Under the pieces are notes generated by a model. That model had not been told where the DNA came from. It did no database searches and saw only the letters and a program-made list of their open reading frames with translations. DNA of 64,000 nucleotides from Faecalicatena faecalis (GTDB taxonomy: Bacteria > Bacillota > Clostridia > Lachnospirales > Lachnospiraceae): contig NZ_JABACJ020000023.1 in the NCBI RefSeq assembly GCF_012524165.2, forward strand, positions 1 through 64,000. The letters are read 5' to 3'. The translations under genes were made by a program, and so were the position numbers. Position 1 is the first letter of the stretch, and the number at the start of each line of letters is the position of its first letter. Positions 1-7,926 of the stretch are shown one piece after another.

Positions 1-122
1 GCAGGGAGGGTCTCTGGAACCCTTTCTTTTTATACTTCATTGACAGTATAATGGTCATTTCAGAGACAATCAAGTGTAGCATAAGATTGCTAATTTATTC
101 GGGCAATAACACCTTGTCATCA

Positions 123-482
123 TCACTTTTTCCCATCAATCAAATCGTAACTCATATCCAGAAAATCCAATATCTTTGATTCCCCTACTGTTCCATCCAA
201 CAAAATCGTAATCCAATGCTGCTTATTCATGTGATAGCCCGGCAGAAAACCATAGGTCTGGATAATCATTCCTGTCATTTCCGGATCACATTTAACATCT
301 ATAATTTCCACGGTACCGTCTCCATTCAAACCAAGTTTGGATTTTTCGGCATTCATGATCACCGCATACCATTTTCCATTTTGGTGGCGAAGTACTGCAC
401 TATCTGGAGAACTGCTCCACAAATATTCCGGTATTGTTCCATACTGCTTCTTTACATATTCAAAGATTTCTTCTCTATCCAC
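123..482 (-). CDS. MmcQ/YjbR family protein
   Basis: 119-residue protein of the MmcQ/YjbR family, a small single-domain fold often called DNA-binding, with no firmly established reaction. The family pattern is visible throughout: an early YxTxPEYLW-like stretch, then KWYAVIMN, a central IIDVKCDP segment, and the C-terminal PGYHMNKQHWITILLDG signature. Length is normal for the family. The start is GTG at 482, preceded by a modest AAGGGTG ribosome site. It stands alone on the minus strand, divergent from the mobC-relaxase pair, and looks like ordinary chromosomal sequence. Identification of the family is secure; the cellular role is not. Confidence 0.85.
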   Translation of the reverse strand: MDREEIFEYVKKQYGTIPEYLWSSSPDSAVLRHQNGKWYAVIMNAEKSKLGLNGDGTVEIIDVKCDPEMTGMIIQTYGFLPGYHMNKQHWITILLDGTVGESKILDFLDMSYDLIDGKK

Positions 483-631
483 AATCTATTCACACCCTTG
501 GATGTTCTCGTATCTTGACAATAATCATACCACATTTTCATGATCTGCACTACCTGTTCAGTTTCTCAAATTCTTTTGCATTTTTCTTTTCTCTCTGAAT
601 TTATCTATTAGAGGGTATAACAGCAAGGACA

Positions 632-687
632 GGAAGTGAGGATACACTTCCGGGAAATCCCAATTTAGTGAACCCTGCCCTAAATTG
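632..687 (+). other. candidate oriT: three hairpins upstream of mobC
   Basis: Three inverted repeats lie back to back: GGAAGTG/CACTTCC (632-638 and 645-651), GGGA/TCCC (652-661) and CAATTTAG/CTAAATTG (661-668 and 680-687, loop TGAACCCTGCC). They end 54 bases before mobC. Transfer origins normally sit just upstream of mobC-relaxase genes and carry such stems, so this is the best oriT candidate for this relaxase. The nick position cannot be read from sequence alone. Confidence 0.5.
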
Positions 688-741
688 AAAAAACGCTGAA
701 AGCAACGATACTACTGTCCTCTCAGAAAGGAGAACCCGCCA

Positions 742-1065
742 ATGGCTGAAAGAAAGAGAAACAAAGAAATCCATTTCTATGTCACCGAAGAAGAACGAAA
801 GTTAATCCGCAGGAAGATGATAGAATCAAAGACAAAAAACATGGGAGCTTATCTGCGCAAAATGGCAATCGACGGTTACATCGTCAACACAGATACCACT
901 CCACTGAAGAAACAGTATGAGGAAATGCACAAGATTGGTGTAAATATCAACCAGATTGCAAAAAAGGTAAATACCACCGGAGATCTATATCCGGAAGAAA
1001 TGCAAGAATTGAAAGAGATGGTAAAAGAAATATGGCATATCTTAAAATCTTCCCCATTAAAGTAA
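742..1065 (+). CDS. mobC: MobC-like relaxosome accessory protein
   Basis: 107-residue relaxosome protein of the MobC family. These proteins bind oriT and help the relaxase open the strands. The N-terminal half (KEIHFYVTEEERKLIRRKM, then MGAYLRKMAIDGY) is the ribbon-helix-helix-like DNA-binding part; the C-terminal half holds the typical NINQIAKKVN motif. Start chosen at 742 because of the AGAAAGGAG ribosome site nine or so bases upstream. The last 34 bases overlap the relaxase gene, so the two are translationally coupled. It follows the hairpin-rich oriT candidate directly. Confidence 0.9.
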   Translation: MAERKRNKEIHFYVTEEERKLIRRKMIESKTKNMGAYLRKMAIDGYIVNTDTTPLKKQYEEMHKIGVNINQIAKKVNTTGDLYPEEMQELKEMVKEIWHILKSSPLK

Positions 1066-2411
1066 CAGACAAGAAAGCTCTAGACTATATTACAAATCCA
1101 GATAAGACAGATGAAAAACTGTTAGTTTCCAGTTTTGGCTGTTCCTCGGAAACTGCAGATCTTGAATTTTCTATGACAAGAGAAATGGCAAAAAAGAATG
1201 GAATGGACAAGGGTGATAACCTGGCATTTCATCTGATCCAGTCATTTAAGCCTGGAGAAGTTGATGCCGAAAATGCCCATCGCTTAGGGCAGCAATTTGC
1301 TGACGAAGTACTGAAAGGAAAATATGAATATGTGATCAGTACCCATGTTGACAAAAATCATATCCATAACCACATCATCTTCAACGCTGCAAGCTTTGTT
1401 GATCATCACAAGTATGTTTCCAATAAGCGGAGCTACCATAAAATCTGCCGGATCAGTAATCGCATTTGCCATGAAAACGGACTTGCCACCAGTATGCCAA
1501 CCGGAGAAAAAGGTAAAAGCTATAAAGAGAATATGGAATATCATCGTGGCACCAGTTGGAAAGCCAAGCTACGTGTTGCAGTTGATAAGGCAATCTGGTC
1601 TTCCATCAACTATGAGGAATTTCTACAGAAAATGCAGTTAGCCGGATATGAAATCCGCCAAGGAAAGCACCTGTCATTCCGTGCACCGGAACAGCAGAAC
1701 TTCACTTATATGAAATCTCTCGGAAGCTATTATTCCGAAGAAAATGTTCGCATCCGTCTGGCTAAAAATCGTAGCAAAGTAAAAACTCCAAGACATCTGT
1801 CCAGAGAAGCTCGCTTGTATATCAATATCTCCACTTATGTCACAACTGGAAATCGAGAGGGATTTGAACGATGGGCAAAGCTCAATAATCTAAAAGAGGC
1901 AGCCCGCACCTTCAACTATCTTTCCGAAAATAACCTGCTGAATTATGAAGATTTCCAGCAGCATGTTTCTGACATTGAAGCTTCTGTTAAAGCGGCTGAT
2001 CAGAGAATAACACAAGTCAACAATAATCTGAGCAGACAGAAAGTCATTCAGAAACACTGTGATTCTTACCGGCTCTGCCGTAAAGTGATTGAAGATTGCA
2101 AATCTGCAAAAAATCCAAAAGCATACCGCAGTAAGCATCAGGCAGAATACCAACTCCACGATTCACTAAAAAAAGAGCTTCAGGATCTCGGTGTCACCAA
2201 AATCCCAAGCTCTAATAAAATCCAGAAGCGAATTGAAAATCTTGAATGTGAACAGACTGCTACTGTCCGGGAAAAACAGGAATTACAGAAAAAGCAGAAT
2301 ACACTGGAGATCATTCAGCAGAATTTCACTGCACTCCTCGATGCTCCAGAGATCAGTTCTGACTTACTTCCGGCAAAACGGGAACCTGTTTCAGTCACAA
2401 GAGATAAATAA
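1032..2411 (+). CDS. relaxase/mobilization nuclease
   Basis: 459-residue relaxase that would nick oriT, stay covalently bound to the 5' end and pilot the strand into the recipient. The metal-binding triad is intact: STHVDKNHIHNHIIF at residues 103-117 gives His105, His110, His112 and His114. A catalytic Tyr is expected near the N-terminus (Tyr3 or Tyr19). The C-terminal third is helical and charged, typical for these proteins. Overlaps mobC by 34 bases. The family is the one normally carried by Tn1549-like ICEs right after the YodL-domain gene, but here it is on the opposite strand and 17 kb from that gene, so it either belongs to another element or was displaced by rearrangement. Confidence 0.9.
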   Translation: MAYLKIFPIKVTDKKALDYITNPDKTDEKLLVSSFGCSSETADLEFSMTREMAKKNGMDKGDNLAFHLIQSFKPGEVDAENAHRLGQQFADEVLKGKYEYVISTHVDKNHIHNHIIFNAASFVDHHKYVSNKRSYHKICRISNRICHENGLATSMPTGEKGKSYKENMEYHRGTSWKAKLRVAVDKAIWSSINYEEFLQKMQLAGYEIRQGKHLSFRAPEQQNFTYMKSLGSYYSEENVRIRLAKNRSKVKTPRHLSREARLYINISTYVTTGNREGFERWAKLNNLKEAARTFNYLSENNLLNYEDFQQHVSDIEASVKAADQRITQVNNNLSRQKVIQKHCDSYRLCRKVIEDCKSAKNPKAYRSKHQAEYQLHDSLKKELQDLGVTKIPSSNKIQKRIENLECEQTATVREKQELQKKQNTLEIIQQNFTALLDAPEISSDLLPAKREPVSVTRDK

Positions 2412-2427
2412 AAATTGCACTGACAAC

Positions 2428-2946
2428 TCAATTATTCTCTTCCAAATCTTCCCAAGGTTTCAGACCCATTTCCTCCCGGGTGACACCATACGGTGCACCT
2501 CCGGAGGTATAACCAGCAATAAAGAAAAATCTGTCATCTTGCAAGATTTCTTTTTTAGCCAGATTATCTCTTGTTTCTTTTTTCCGTCTTGCTCGCCTCT
2601 GCTGCTTCTTTTGTTTCGCAACAGCTGCTTTTTCTTCCGGCGTTTTCTTATGTTTTTTTGCCATAAGTGTTTCCAGTGTAATCCCACTCTGAATGTCTCT
2701 CAGGATACGTTCTTCATAACTCTTTTCACGCTTTTCCATAATTTTATAAAATTCTTCATATTCCGTTTTAGGAGCAAGCGATTGAACTGCTGTAAACAAC
2801 CTTTTGCATATATCATTCACTTCAGCATCAACCGGCATTCGCTGATTCTCAAGATAAAACTTCAAGTACATTTTGTATATTTTATCTGCTATTGCACTCT
2901 TCTGTTTTTGTTTTAAGTCTTTATAGCTTCTGTTGTTCCTCTGCAT
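2428..2946 (-). CDS. hypothetical protein, lysine/arginine-rich
   Basis: 172-residue soluble protein not assigned to a named family. The first 110 residues look helical (YKDLKQKQKSAIADKIYKMY); residues 110-145 are a very basic stretch (KKQQRRARRKKE); the end carries a compact conserved-looking segment, FFFIAGYTSGGAPYGVTREE. Basic stretch plus globular tail suggests nucleic-acid contact, but that is inference. It converges on the relaxase gene with 16 bases between stops, and ends 10 bases before yaiI starts its 3' end, so yaiI may be read through into... it lies just upstream of position 2957 on the same strand as yaiI only by proximity; gene order on the minus strand is yaiI then a gap of 10 bases then this gene, consistent with a two-gene unit. 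Confidence 0.65.
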   Translation of the reverse strand: MQRNNRSYKDLKQKQKSAIADKIYKMYLKFYLENQRMPVDAEVNDICKRLFTAVQSLAPKTEYEEFYKIMEKREKSYEERILRDIQSGITLETLMAKKHKKTPEEKAAVAKQKKQQRRARRKKETRDNLAKKEILQDDRFFFIAGYTSGGAPYGVTREEMGLKPWEDLEENN

Positions 2947-2956
2947 CTATAATTCC

Positions 2957-3415
2957 TCATCTGACATCTTTCTCACGTGCCATCAAAAGCATTTTTTCAA
3001 AAGATTGAGCGAATCTTTCATCATCTTCCTCCGTCCGCTTCTTCGGTCCCTTGATATGACATTTACGGGAACTTCTTCTGGCTTTTTTATTCAGGTGACG
3101 TTCCATTAGCATCTGATCAATATTATCATTCGTGTACCATTTACCTGATTGATGAATAGCATAAGCACCTTTTCCCAATGCCATTGCAGCTACACCGTAG
3201 TCCTGTGATACGACAATATCTCCTTTATGGCAGATACTGATCAGTTTATAATCTACTGCATCTGCTCCTGCACCGACAACAACAACTTCGCTATAAGCTG
3301 ATGACAGAACATGATTCGTATCACACAACAACGTTACCGGAACACTATTTTCTTTTGCGATTTTTTCAATGATTGCAACTACAGGGCAGGCATCTGCATC
3401 AACAAATATTTGCAT
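2957..3415 (-). CDS. YaiI/YqxD (UPF0178) family protein
   Basis: 152-residue UPF0178 family protein, a PIN/NYN-like fold of unknown reaction. Family motifs are clear: the N-terminal VDADACPV, the central DYGVAAMALGKGA and a basic C-terminus with HIKGPKKRTEEDD. The start is ATG at 3415: the frame stays open to a TTG at 3511, but those extra residues are antisense to a transposase fragment. The oddity is the upstream DNA: the start codon lies two bases from the edge of a 134-bp transposase-derived repeat, and no Shine-Dalgarno is visible, so its native promoter and ribosome site seem to have been replaced. Confidence 0.85.
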   Translation of the reverse strand: MQIFVDADACPVVAIIEKIAKENSVPVTLLCDTNHVLSSAYSEVVVVGAGADAVDYKLISICHKGDIVVSQDYGVAAMALGKGAYAIHQSGKWYTNDNIDQMLMERHLNKKARRSSRKCHIKGPKKRTEEDDERFAQSFEKMLLMAREKDVR

Positions 3416-3417
3416 CT

Positions 3418-3551
3418 TTGCCGGACGAAAAACACAAAACGAAAAAACGCTCCATGCAGATTTGATCCTTGCAGGTATCACACAACTTATTACCGTTGTT
3501 CTTGCAGACAAAATTCATCATCATGAATATATTCGCAGTTTGAAACCACTC
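3418..3551 (+). repeat. 134-bp direct repeat, copy 1
   Basis: Identical, as far as can be read by eye, to 6849-6982 in the same orientation. It lies inside the transposase remnant. Flanks differ on both sides: left of it is the yaiI start codon. Confidence 0.9.
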
Positions 3552-3560
3552 ATTGCTTAG
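3418..3560 (+). pseudogene. IS transposase 3' fragment (copy 1)
   Basis: Encodes the last 46 or so residues of a DDE-type transposase (AGRKTQNEKTLHADLILAGI, HHHEYIRSLKPLIA, stop at 3560). Bases 3418-3551 are identical to 6849-6982. This copy has the natural C-terminus but nothing upstream; the other copy has upstream sequence but no natural end. No terminal inverted repeats were recognised. Clearly a broken remnant. Confidence 0.8.
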
Positions 3561-3575
3561 GCTTACCAGCTTAAT

Positions 3576-3604
3576 TAAATCAGAGGTTTATTTAAGTGCG
3601 CCCC
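3576..3604 (+). other. IncQ/MobQ-type nick motif with upstream hairpin
   Basis: TAAGTGCGCCCC at 3593-3604 matches the classical IncQ/MobQ nick region (TAAGTGCGCCCT) in 11 of 12 positions. A six-base stem (TAAATC/GGTTTA, one G-U pair, loop AGA) sits immediately 5', as in those origins. About 100 bases away lies a MobA/MobL relaxase remnant, the matching enzyme family. Probably a relic oriT of a lost mobilizable plasmid or element. Confidence 0.55.
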
Positions 3605-3708
3605 AAAGTATAAATTAGTCACTCCCCATGTTTAAGTTATATCCCAAATGTAAAGCTCTTTCTTTTTGTGTTCTAAACACAAATAAATCTAACGAGTTTC
3701 GCAATTAC

Positions 3709-4083
3709 CTAAATAATACTGCATACTGCCCGAAGATTTCCCTGTTCATCTAAAATCTCTTTCTTCGTGCGTCTGTGCTTGCCCTGCTCATCATAAAACA
3801 TATTTCTGGTAGCAATTTTCACTTCTGGATGTTCCAGCATTTTCCGTTCGCTGAATACGAGATGAATATGGTAATTGGTCATTTTCTTGTTATGGTGAAG
3901 TGCCGCACTGCATTCCACATCGTACCTTTTATGAAAGCTGTCCGTGAAAAGCCTTACCACATCATCTGCCTTGTACTCAACAAAACTTTCCGGAAGTGCA
4001 ATGATAAACTCCCGTCCTTCAATACACTTCCCAGCTGTTCCGCTTGTATTCAGTGTTATCGTATGGATTATGGCATGGACCAA
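3709..4083 (-). pseudogene. MobA/MobL relaxase fragment
   Basis: 124-residue remnant of a MobA/MobL (MobQ) relaxase. The diagnostic parts are the REFIIALPESF segment and the metal-binding NYHIHLVFSERK segment; the RNMFYDEQGKHRRTKKEI stretch also matches the family. The N-terminal catalytic Tyr region and all downstream domains are missing (full proteins are several times longer), so it cannot work. The first dozen residues do not look like the family start, suggesting a fusion at about 4040. Together with the nick motif at 3593 it marks a decayed mobilization module. Confidence 0.75.
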
Positions 4084-4223
4084 AAAAGCACTCGATAAAA
4101 AGGAGGGGATCCTGATGTTGATCCTCTATGCCATTTATGTTGTATATATCTGTATACGATAAATATGAAAATTGATTCACTGATGTGATAAAATTCTACC
4201 TTTATATTGGAAACAGGAAACAG

Positions 4224-4269
4224 AAAAATCACTTGCCGGCAGATAAATTTCTGCCGGCAAGCGATTTTT
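4224..4269 (-). terminator. strong terminator after lipoprotein operon
   Basis: Perfect 12-bp stem CTTGCCGGCAGA/TCTGCCGGCAAG (4232-4243 and 4250-4261, loop TAAATT), extended by AAAAATC/GATTTTT after one mismatch. T-runs occur on both strands, so it can work in both directions. It lies 11-19 bases past the stop of the 4280 gene and closes the minus-strand cluster. Confidence 0.9.
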
Positions 4270-4279
4270 ATTTTTTCAA

Positions 4280-5758
4280 TTAAAATCCTGTCAATCTGAA
4301 AAACATCAATTCATTTGCTGATCCATCGTCTCGTTCCTGTGTCAGCATAATTAACAGAGAGCCGTCATCTAAAAGCTGCATATCTTCCAGCCATGGATAA
4401 CTGACACCAAATATGTCCTCTGTAGAAATTGCACCTACGTGCGTTCCATCTTTTGCCCAAAATTGTATTTCGCGCATATTTCCATCTGCAGCCACAAAAC
4501 CATTTTCTGTTTCCGCCATGCCCGTAATGGAACCGAGCTTGTCCGGAGAACTGATATCTTCTCCACCTAATTTCAAAAGCTGATTACCATCATAATCATA
4601 AACAACAATTTTTGTGCCTTCATCTTCCGCAGCCATGGATCCGGCAACCATAATATGACTATTCGTGATCTGTACGTCATCTATCATGGAAAACAGTCCC
4701 TTGCGTTCTTCATCGTTATTTAATCCGGTCAGTATCCACGGTTCTGCCGTCAGGTTACCGCCTTGATTCGCAATCTTCTGAGTATCACTGTTCACCCAGA
4801 AACTGATTCCCCATTCTCCGGATGGATGCATATTCAGATCTCCGTCTACTGTTGTCTGAAGTGCTTTTTTCCCATCTTTTACGCCAATTACATCTCCGAT
4901 TCCCGGTGAAAGATATAACATTCCACTGCTGTCCCCAGACAAATATTCAAAATCATCGTCTAATTCCATCGAAGAAACGAATTCAAGTCCACTTTCTGAA
5001 TATTCATAAGTATCCAGTTTATTCTCCAGCAGATGGAATACCTGATTGCCCTGTTTTACAAACTGATGATCCATAATCTGCATAACGCCCTGTGCTTCTT
5101 TAAATGGGATATATTCCGGAACGATTGTATAAGAACCTACCATCTGCTCTGCCAATATAGGTTCAAGAGGCTCTCCCTCCCATGGCCATGGTGCGTCTTT
5201 ATTTCCTTCATCCTCTAATTTCAGCACAATTCCTTCCAGCAATTCTTTGTCAGAATCATCTATTTCCTGTCCTTTTACTCTGATATCATAGGATGTGCCA
5301 GACTGTTCATAACGATACATATACGTTTTTTCTATGGAATTACTTTCCGGCATTGCTGTATATTCTGCATTTCCTATTGTTACAGTGTCCATTTTCCCTT
5401 CAGCATATGCCTCTAAATCCACTCCAAAGGCAATTAAACTCTTTCGATATGTATATGAATCCTCCTTGGTCGCTTCTATAGAAATAACATTCTCGGATCC
5501 ATCTGCTGTATCTCCATCAAAAAATCTAACGTAAGAATATTCTTCATCTTTCTTCATATTCTCTTTATCGTAGTTCCATGCCTTTGGATAATACACTGTA
5601 AATAAACTTAATTTAAGACTTTCTCTGTCTTTAAATTCTGTTTCTTCCTGCTCTGCTTTTTCCGATTTTTTCTTCTCCGGATTCTTTTTTTGTCCACATG
5701 CCGCTATCATCATCATACATATCATGATACACAGCACACACCACAGTTTCTTTTTCAT
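4280..5758 (-). CDS. lipoprotein, possible beta-propeller
   Basis: 492-residue exported lipoprotein of no recognised family. The N-terminus is a lipoprotein signal peptide (MKKKLWCVLCIMICMMMIAACG, lipobox IAAC, Cys about residue 21), followed by a charged Lys/Glu linker. Residues 45-175 form one domain (YYPKAWNYD, VRFFDGDTADGSENVIS), resembling PsbP/DUF1795-like folds in outline. The rest contains repeated short strands with Asp/Gly turns (VVYDYDGNQLLKLGGED, EIQFWAKDGTHVGAIS, LLDDGSLLIMLTQ) that read like a propeller. Start supported by AAAGGAGG eight bases upstream. It sits 41 bases after the 5799 lipoprotein gene and before a strong terminator, so the two form a unit. Confidence 0.75.
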   Translation of the reverse strand: MKKKLWCVLCIMICMMMIAACGQKKNPEKKKSEKAEQEETEFKDRESLKLSLFTVYYPKAWNYDKENMKKDEEYSYVRFFDGDTADGSENVISIEATKEDSYTYRKSLIAFGVDLEAYAEGKMDTVTIGNAEYTAMPESNSIEKTYMYRYEQSGTSYDIRVKGQEIDDSDKELLEGIVLKLEDEGNKDAPWPWEGEPLEPILAEQMVGSYTIVPEYIPFKEAQGVMQIMDHQFVKQGNQVFHLLENKLDTYEYSESGLEFVSSMELDDDFEYLSGDSSGMLYLSPGIGDVIGVKDGKKALQTTVDGDLNMHPSGEWGISFWVNSDTQKIANQGGNLTAEPWILTGLNNDEERKGLFSMIDDVQITNSHIMVAGSMAAEDEGTKIVVYDYDGNQLLKLGGEDISSPDKLGSITGMAETENGFVAADGNMREIQFWAKDGTHVGAISTEDIFGVSYPWLEDMQLLDDGSLLIMLTQERDDGSANELMFFRLTGF

Positions 5759-5798
5759 GGCGTCTTCCCTCCTTTCATGATTTCCACATCCTTTTCAG

Positions 5799-6539
5799 TT
5801 ATTCACTGTCACTTTTTACACAGTGGAATGTGTAGTAGTCATCATCATCACTGTAGTCTACTTTCAAAGTATCATCGTCATTTATCATCACTATAAGAGA
5901 TGGATTTTCTGATTCAATCGAACAATATCCCAGTGCAACTGACCATGGGAAAGTCCCAATCTCCTCCCCTTTATAAATAACTGTTACATTACGGTCACTT
6001 TTGAAATCAAGACGCAGTGCATCATTGATGTTGTCTACTCCTTCCATAGAAGTCTGAGGTCCGTCTCCTAAAAGTTCTTCCACACTTTCTGCAGCCCACT
6101 CACCTATGACTGCATTTTCCTCCTCTGTCAGATAGAGTGCCGGATCCATTGCATCCGTTCCATCCTTTGCAAAAATCACCTTTACTCCCATCTCGAGCAT
6201 ATTATCAAAAGAAATAATATCTTTTCCGATGATTCCCACCATTTCTTCTCCTTCGATGCTCAAGATAAACTGATCATCTTCGACAGACCATTTTCCATTC
6301 CCTGTAGTGTCTCCAGCTGAAAAGGAAACTTTTCCGCCATTTTTCACTTCAAATTCAAAATCTCCTCCGAAAACTTCATCTATACTGACGGACATTCCCA
6401 TCATCTGAGCGGACACCGCTACCCATTTCCCTTCATACGGGTTCTTTTCTCCTGATTTCCCGGAGCCTCCACAACCAGTCAATACTATCATACTGATGAT
6501 AAGCACTAGTCCAAATAACAAATTCAACTTTTTTCTCAT
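5799..6539 (-). CDS. lipoprotein
   Basis: 246-residue lipoprotein with lipobox LTGC (Cys about residue 23) after a short hydrophobic signal. The mature part alternates strands: YEGKWVAVSAQMMGMSVSID early, then NGKWSVEDDQFILSIEGEEM, and again IGEWAAESVEELL and GTFPWSV later. The repeated G-x-W-x-A/S/V pattern suggests two lipocalin-like or calycin-like ligand-binding repeats of the type seen in Clostridia lipoproteins; this is inference. Start ATG at 6539 preferred over the TTG six codons upstream because GAAAGGAG ends about nine bases before it. Likely cotranscribed with the following lipoprotein gene. Not recognised beyond this. Confidence 0.75.
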   Translation of the reverse strand: MRKKLNLLFGLVLIISMIVLTGCGGSGKSGEKNPYEGKWVAVSAQMMGMSVSIDEVFGGDFEFEVKNGGKVSFSAGDTTGNGKWSVEDDQFILSIEGEEMVGIIGKDIISFDNMLEMGVKVIFAKDGTDAMDPALYLTEEENAVIGEWAAESVEELLGDGPQTSMEGVDNINDALRLDFKSDRNVTVIYKGEEIGTFPWSVALGYCSIESENPSLIVMINDDDTLKVDYSDDDDYYTFHCVKSDSE

Positions 6540-6613
6540 AATCTTCTCTCCTTTCAATTACTTATTATCTAGGCGTTTGCGAAACGCCACAAGCCGCATA
6601 AATACTGCATTTT

Positions 6614-6982
6614 TTGTTACTAAAAATGAAATATGTCTATAACAAATCCACGCAAAAGACCCATCGCAAATGCATGTGTGAATCTCCATGTACTACATCC
6701 TCATGCGGAAGAATGATTCACATATATCCAGAAAAGGATCTGCGTGCTTACCCGGGTGTCCTTCGAGGTACCGAAGAATGGGAAAATACTTATAAAATCA
6801 GGACTGCGGTTGAACGTGACATCAATCACCTCAAAGAGCATTTATGTCTTGCCGGACGAAAAACACAAAACGAAAAAACGCTCCATGCAGATTTGATCCT
6901 TGCAGGTATCACACAACTTATTACCGTTGTTCTTGCAGACAAAATTCATCATCATGAATATATTCGCAGTTTGAAACCACTC
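6614..6982 (+). pseudogene. IS transposase internal fragment (copy 2)
   Basis: Open frame carrying the C-terminal part of the same transposase as at 3418: ENTYKIRTAVERDINHLKEH, then the 134-bp repeat. The YKxRTAVERxINxxK pattern is typical of the last conserved region of DDE transposases of the IS1182/IS4 type. The natural C-terminus is lost: sequence changes abruptly at 6983. A Cys-rich stretch before it (CMCESPCTTSSCGRM) may also belong to the transposase. Not functional. Confidence 0.75.
6849..6982 (+). repeat. 134-bp direct repeat, copy 2
   Basis: Second copy of the repeat at 3418-3551. Joining the 5' flank of this copy to the 3' flank of copy 1 restores a continuous transposase reading frame to its stop. 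To the right, 6983-7099 holds on the minus strand a short open stretch (MIYFALGNPLSMYMTPEAMG) that looks like a broken membrane-protein gene. Confidence 0.9.
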
Positions 6983-7099
6983 GCGTCCCATTGCTTCTGG
7001 TGTCATATACATAGAAAGCGGGTTTCCCAGAGCAAAATATATCATAGCAAACAAAAACAGATACTAGAAATCATACCAAAAGCATCTGTCACCCCCTTC

Positions 7100-7915
7100 C
7101 TAGAATTTCGTACCTCCACCACCATGCGTTCTACCAGAAGATGATGTGTGGGTGCTGCTGCCTGAAGAACTCTTTTCTTTTGCAGTCTTTGTTACCGTAT
7201 GGTACAAGAACAAATCTCTGCTTTCTGTGACATTCATACTTCCATCTTTCACATAATTTCCTGCTGCCGCCTGGAAGCGAACGGTCTTCAACTGTGCCTT
7301 CATTCTTCCAACAATAATGAATGCCAAAATCACACCAACACCAATGGAAATAAAGATCCAATAGAATGGTAATGCATCTTTTGGAAGTGTCCTTGCTGTA
7401 TACGGGCTTCCATTTCGTGCCTGTGTAATAAAATCATCACAAAGTTCAGCAAATGTCATACATGCGGAAAAATAATCCTGCGATTTCAGATCATCCATCA
7501 TCTGTTTTGGAATATACTTAATGCCCGCATCGGTAAAAGCAGTGATACCATAACCGCAGGTTGATATATAAACATCGTTATCTTCTGTACTGATCAATAA
7601 CAGCACACCATCTTTATCCGCTCCATATCCATATTCGCAGTAGTCATACATGTCATCTGCAAATTCCTCAACTGTTAATCCTTCGAGTGTATCCGTTGTC
7701 ATGACGATTACGTCCATCTTCTGTCGGATACTGATTTCATCCAGGACATCGAGCAATTCGCTTTCCTCGCTGTCAGTCATAAGATCGGCCTGATCCTGCA
7801 CCCGGTAATATTCATCCGCAAAGCCTTCGGAATCCTCTGCATATGCCGGAATTGTCATACCAAGACAAAGGATGAGGATAAGTAAAAACGATATCATTTT
7901 CATTTTCTTTTTCAT
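7100..7915 (-). CDS. TPM-domain membrane protein, YdjH-like
   Basis: 271 residues. Signal peptide (1-26, ending AYA), then a TPM/UPF0603 domain at about 35-165 (VQDQADLMTDSEESELLDVL, DVIVMTTDTLEG, DGVLLLISTEDNDVYISTCG), one membrane helix near 190-210 (FYWIFISIGVGVILAFIIVG) and a Ser/Gly-rich tail ending GGGGTKF, the usual end of this family. Bacillus YdjH is the closest named relative; there YdjG and YdjH form a membrane pair that recruits YdjI and the PspA protein YdjF. Here the ydjG-like gene lies 11 bases upstream and a ydjI-like gene 5 kb upstream in the same transcript direction. Start supported by AGGGGGTGA. No pspA homologue was seen in the window. Confidence 0.85.
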   Translation of the reverse strand: MKKKMKMISFLLILILCLGMTIPAYAEDSEGFADEYYRVQDQADLMTDSEESELLDVLDEISIRQKMDVIVMTTDTLEGLTVEEFADDMYDYCEYGYGADKDGVLLLISTEDNDVYISTCGYGITAFTDAGIKYIPKQMMDDLKSQDYFSACMTFAELCDDFITQARNGSPYTARTLPKDALPFYWIFISIGVGVILAFIIVGRMKAQLKTVRFQAAAGNYVKDGSMNVTESRDLFLYHTVTKTAKEKSSSGSSTHTSSSGRTHGGGGTKF

Positions 7916-7926
7916 TCCGTCACCCC

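Noticed and set aside
2191..2916. Plus-strand 241-codon frame overlapping the relaxase end and the hypothetical gene
   Set aside because: Begins inside the relaxase in another frame and is antisense to a better minus-strand gene; Phe/Ser-rich shadow.
4114..4161. 15-codon frame (MLILYAIYVVYICIR) with an AGGAGG site
   Set aside because: Too short and isolated to claim as a gene; may be the start of a lost membrane-protein gene beside the MobA/MobL remnant.
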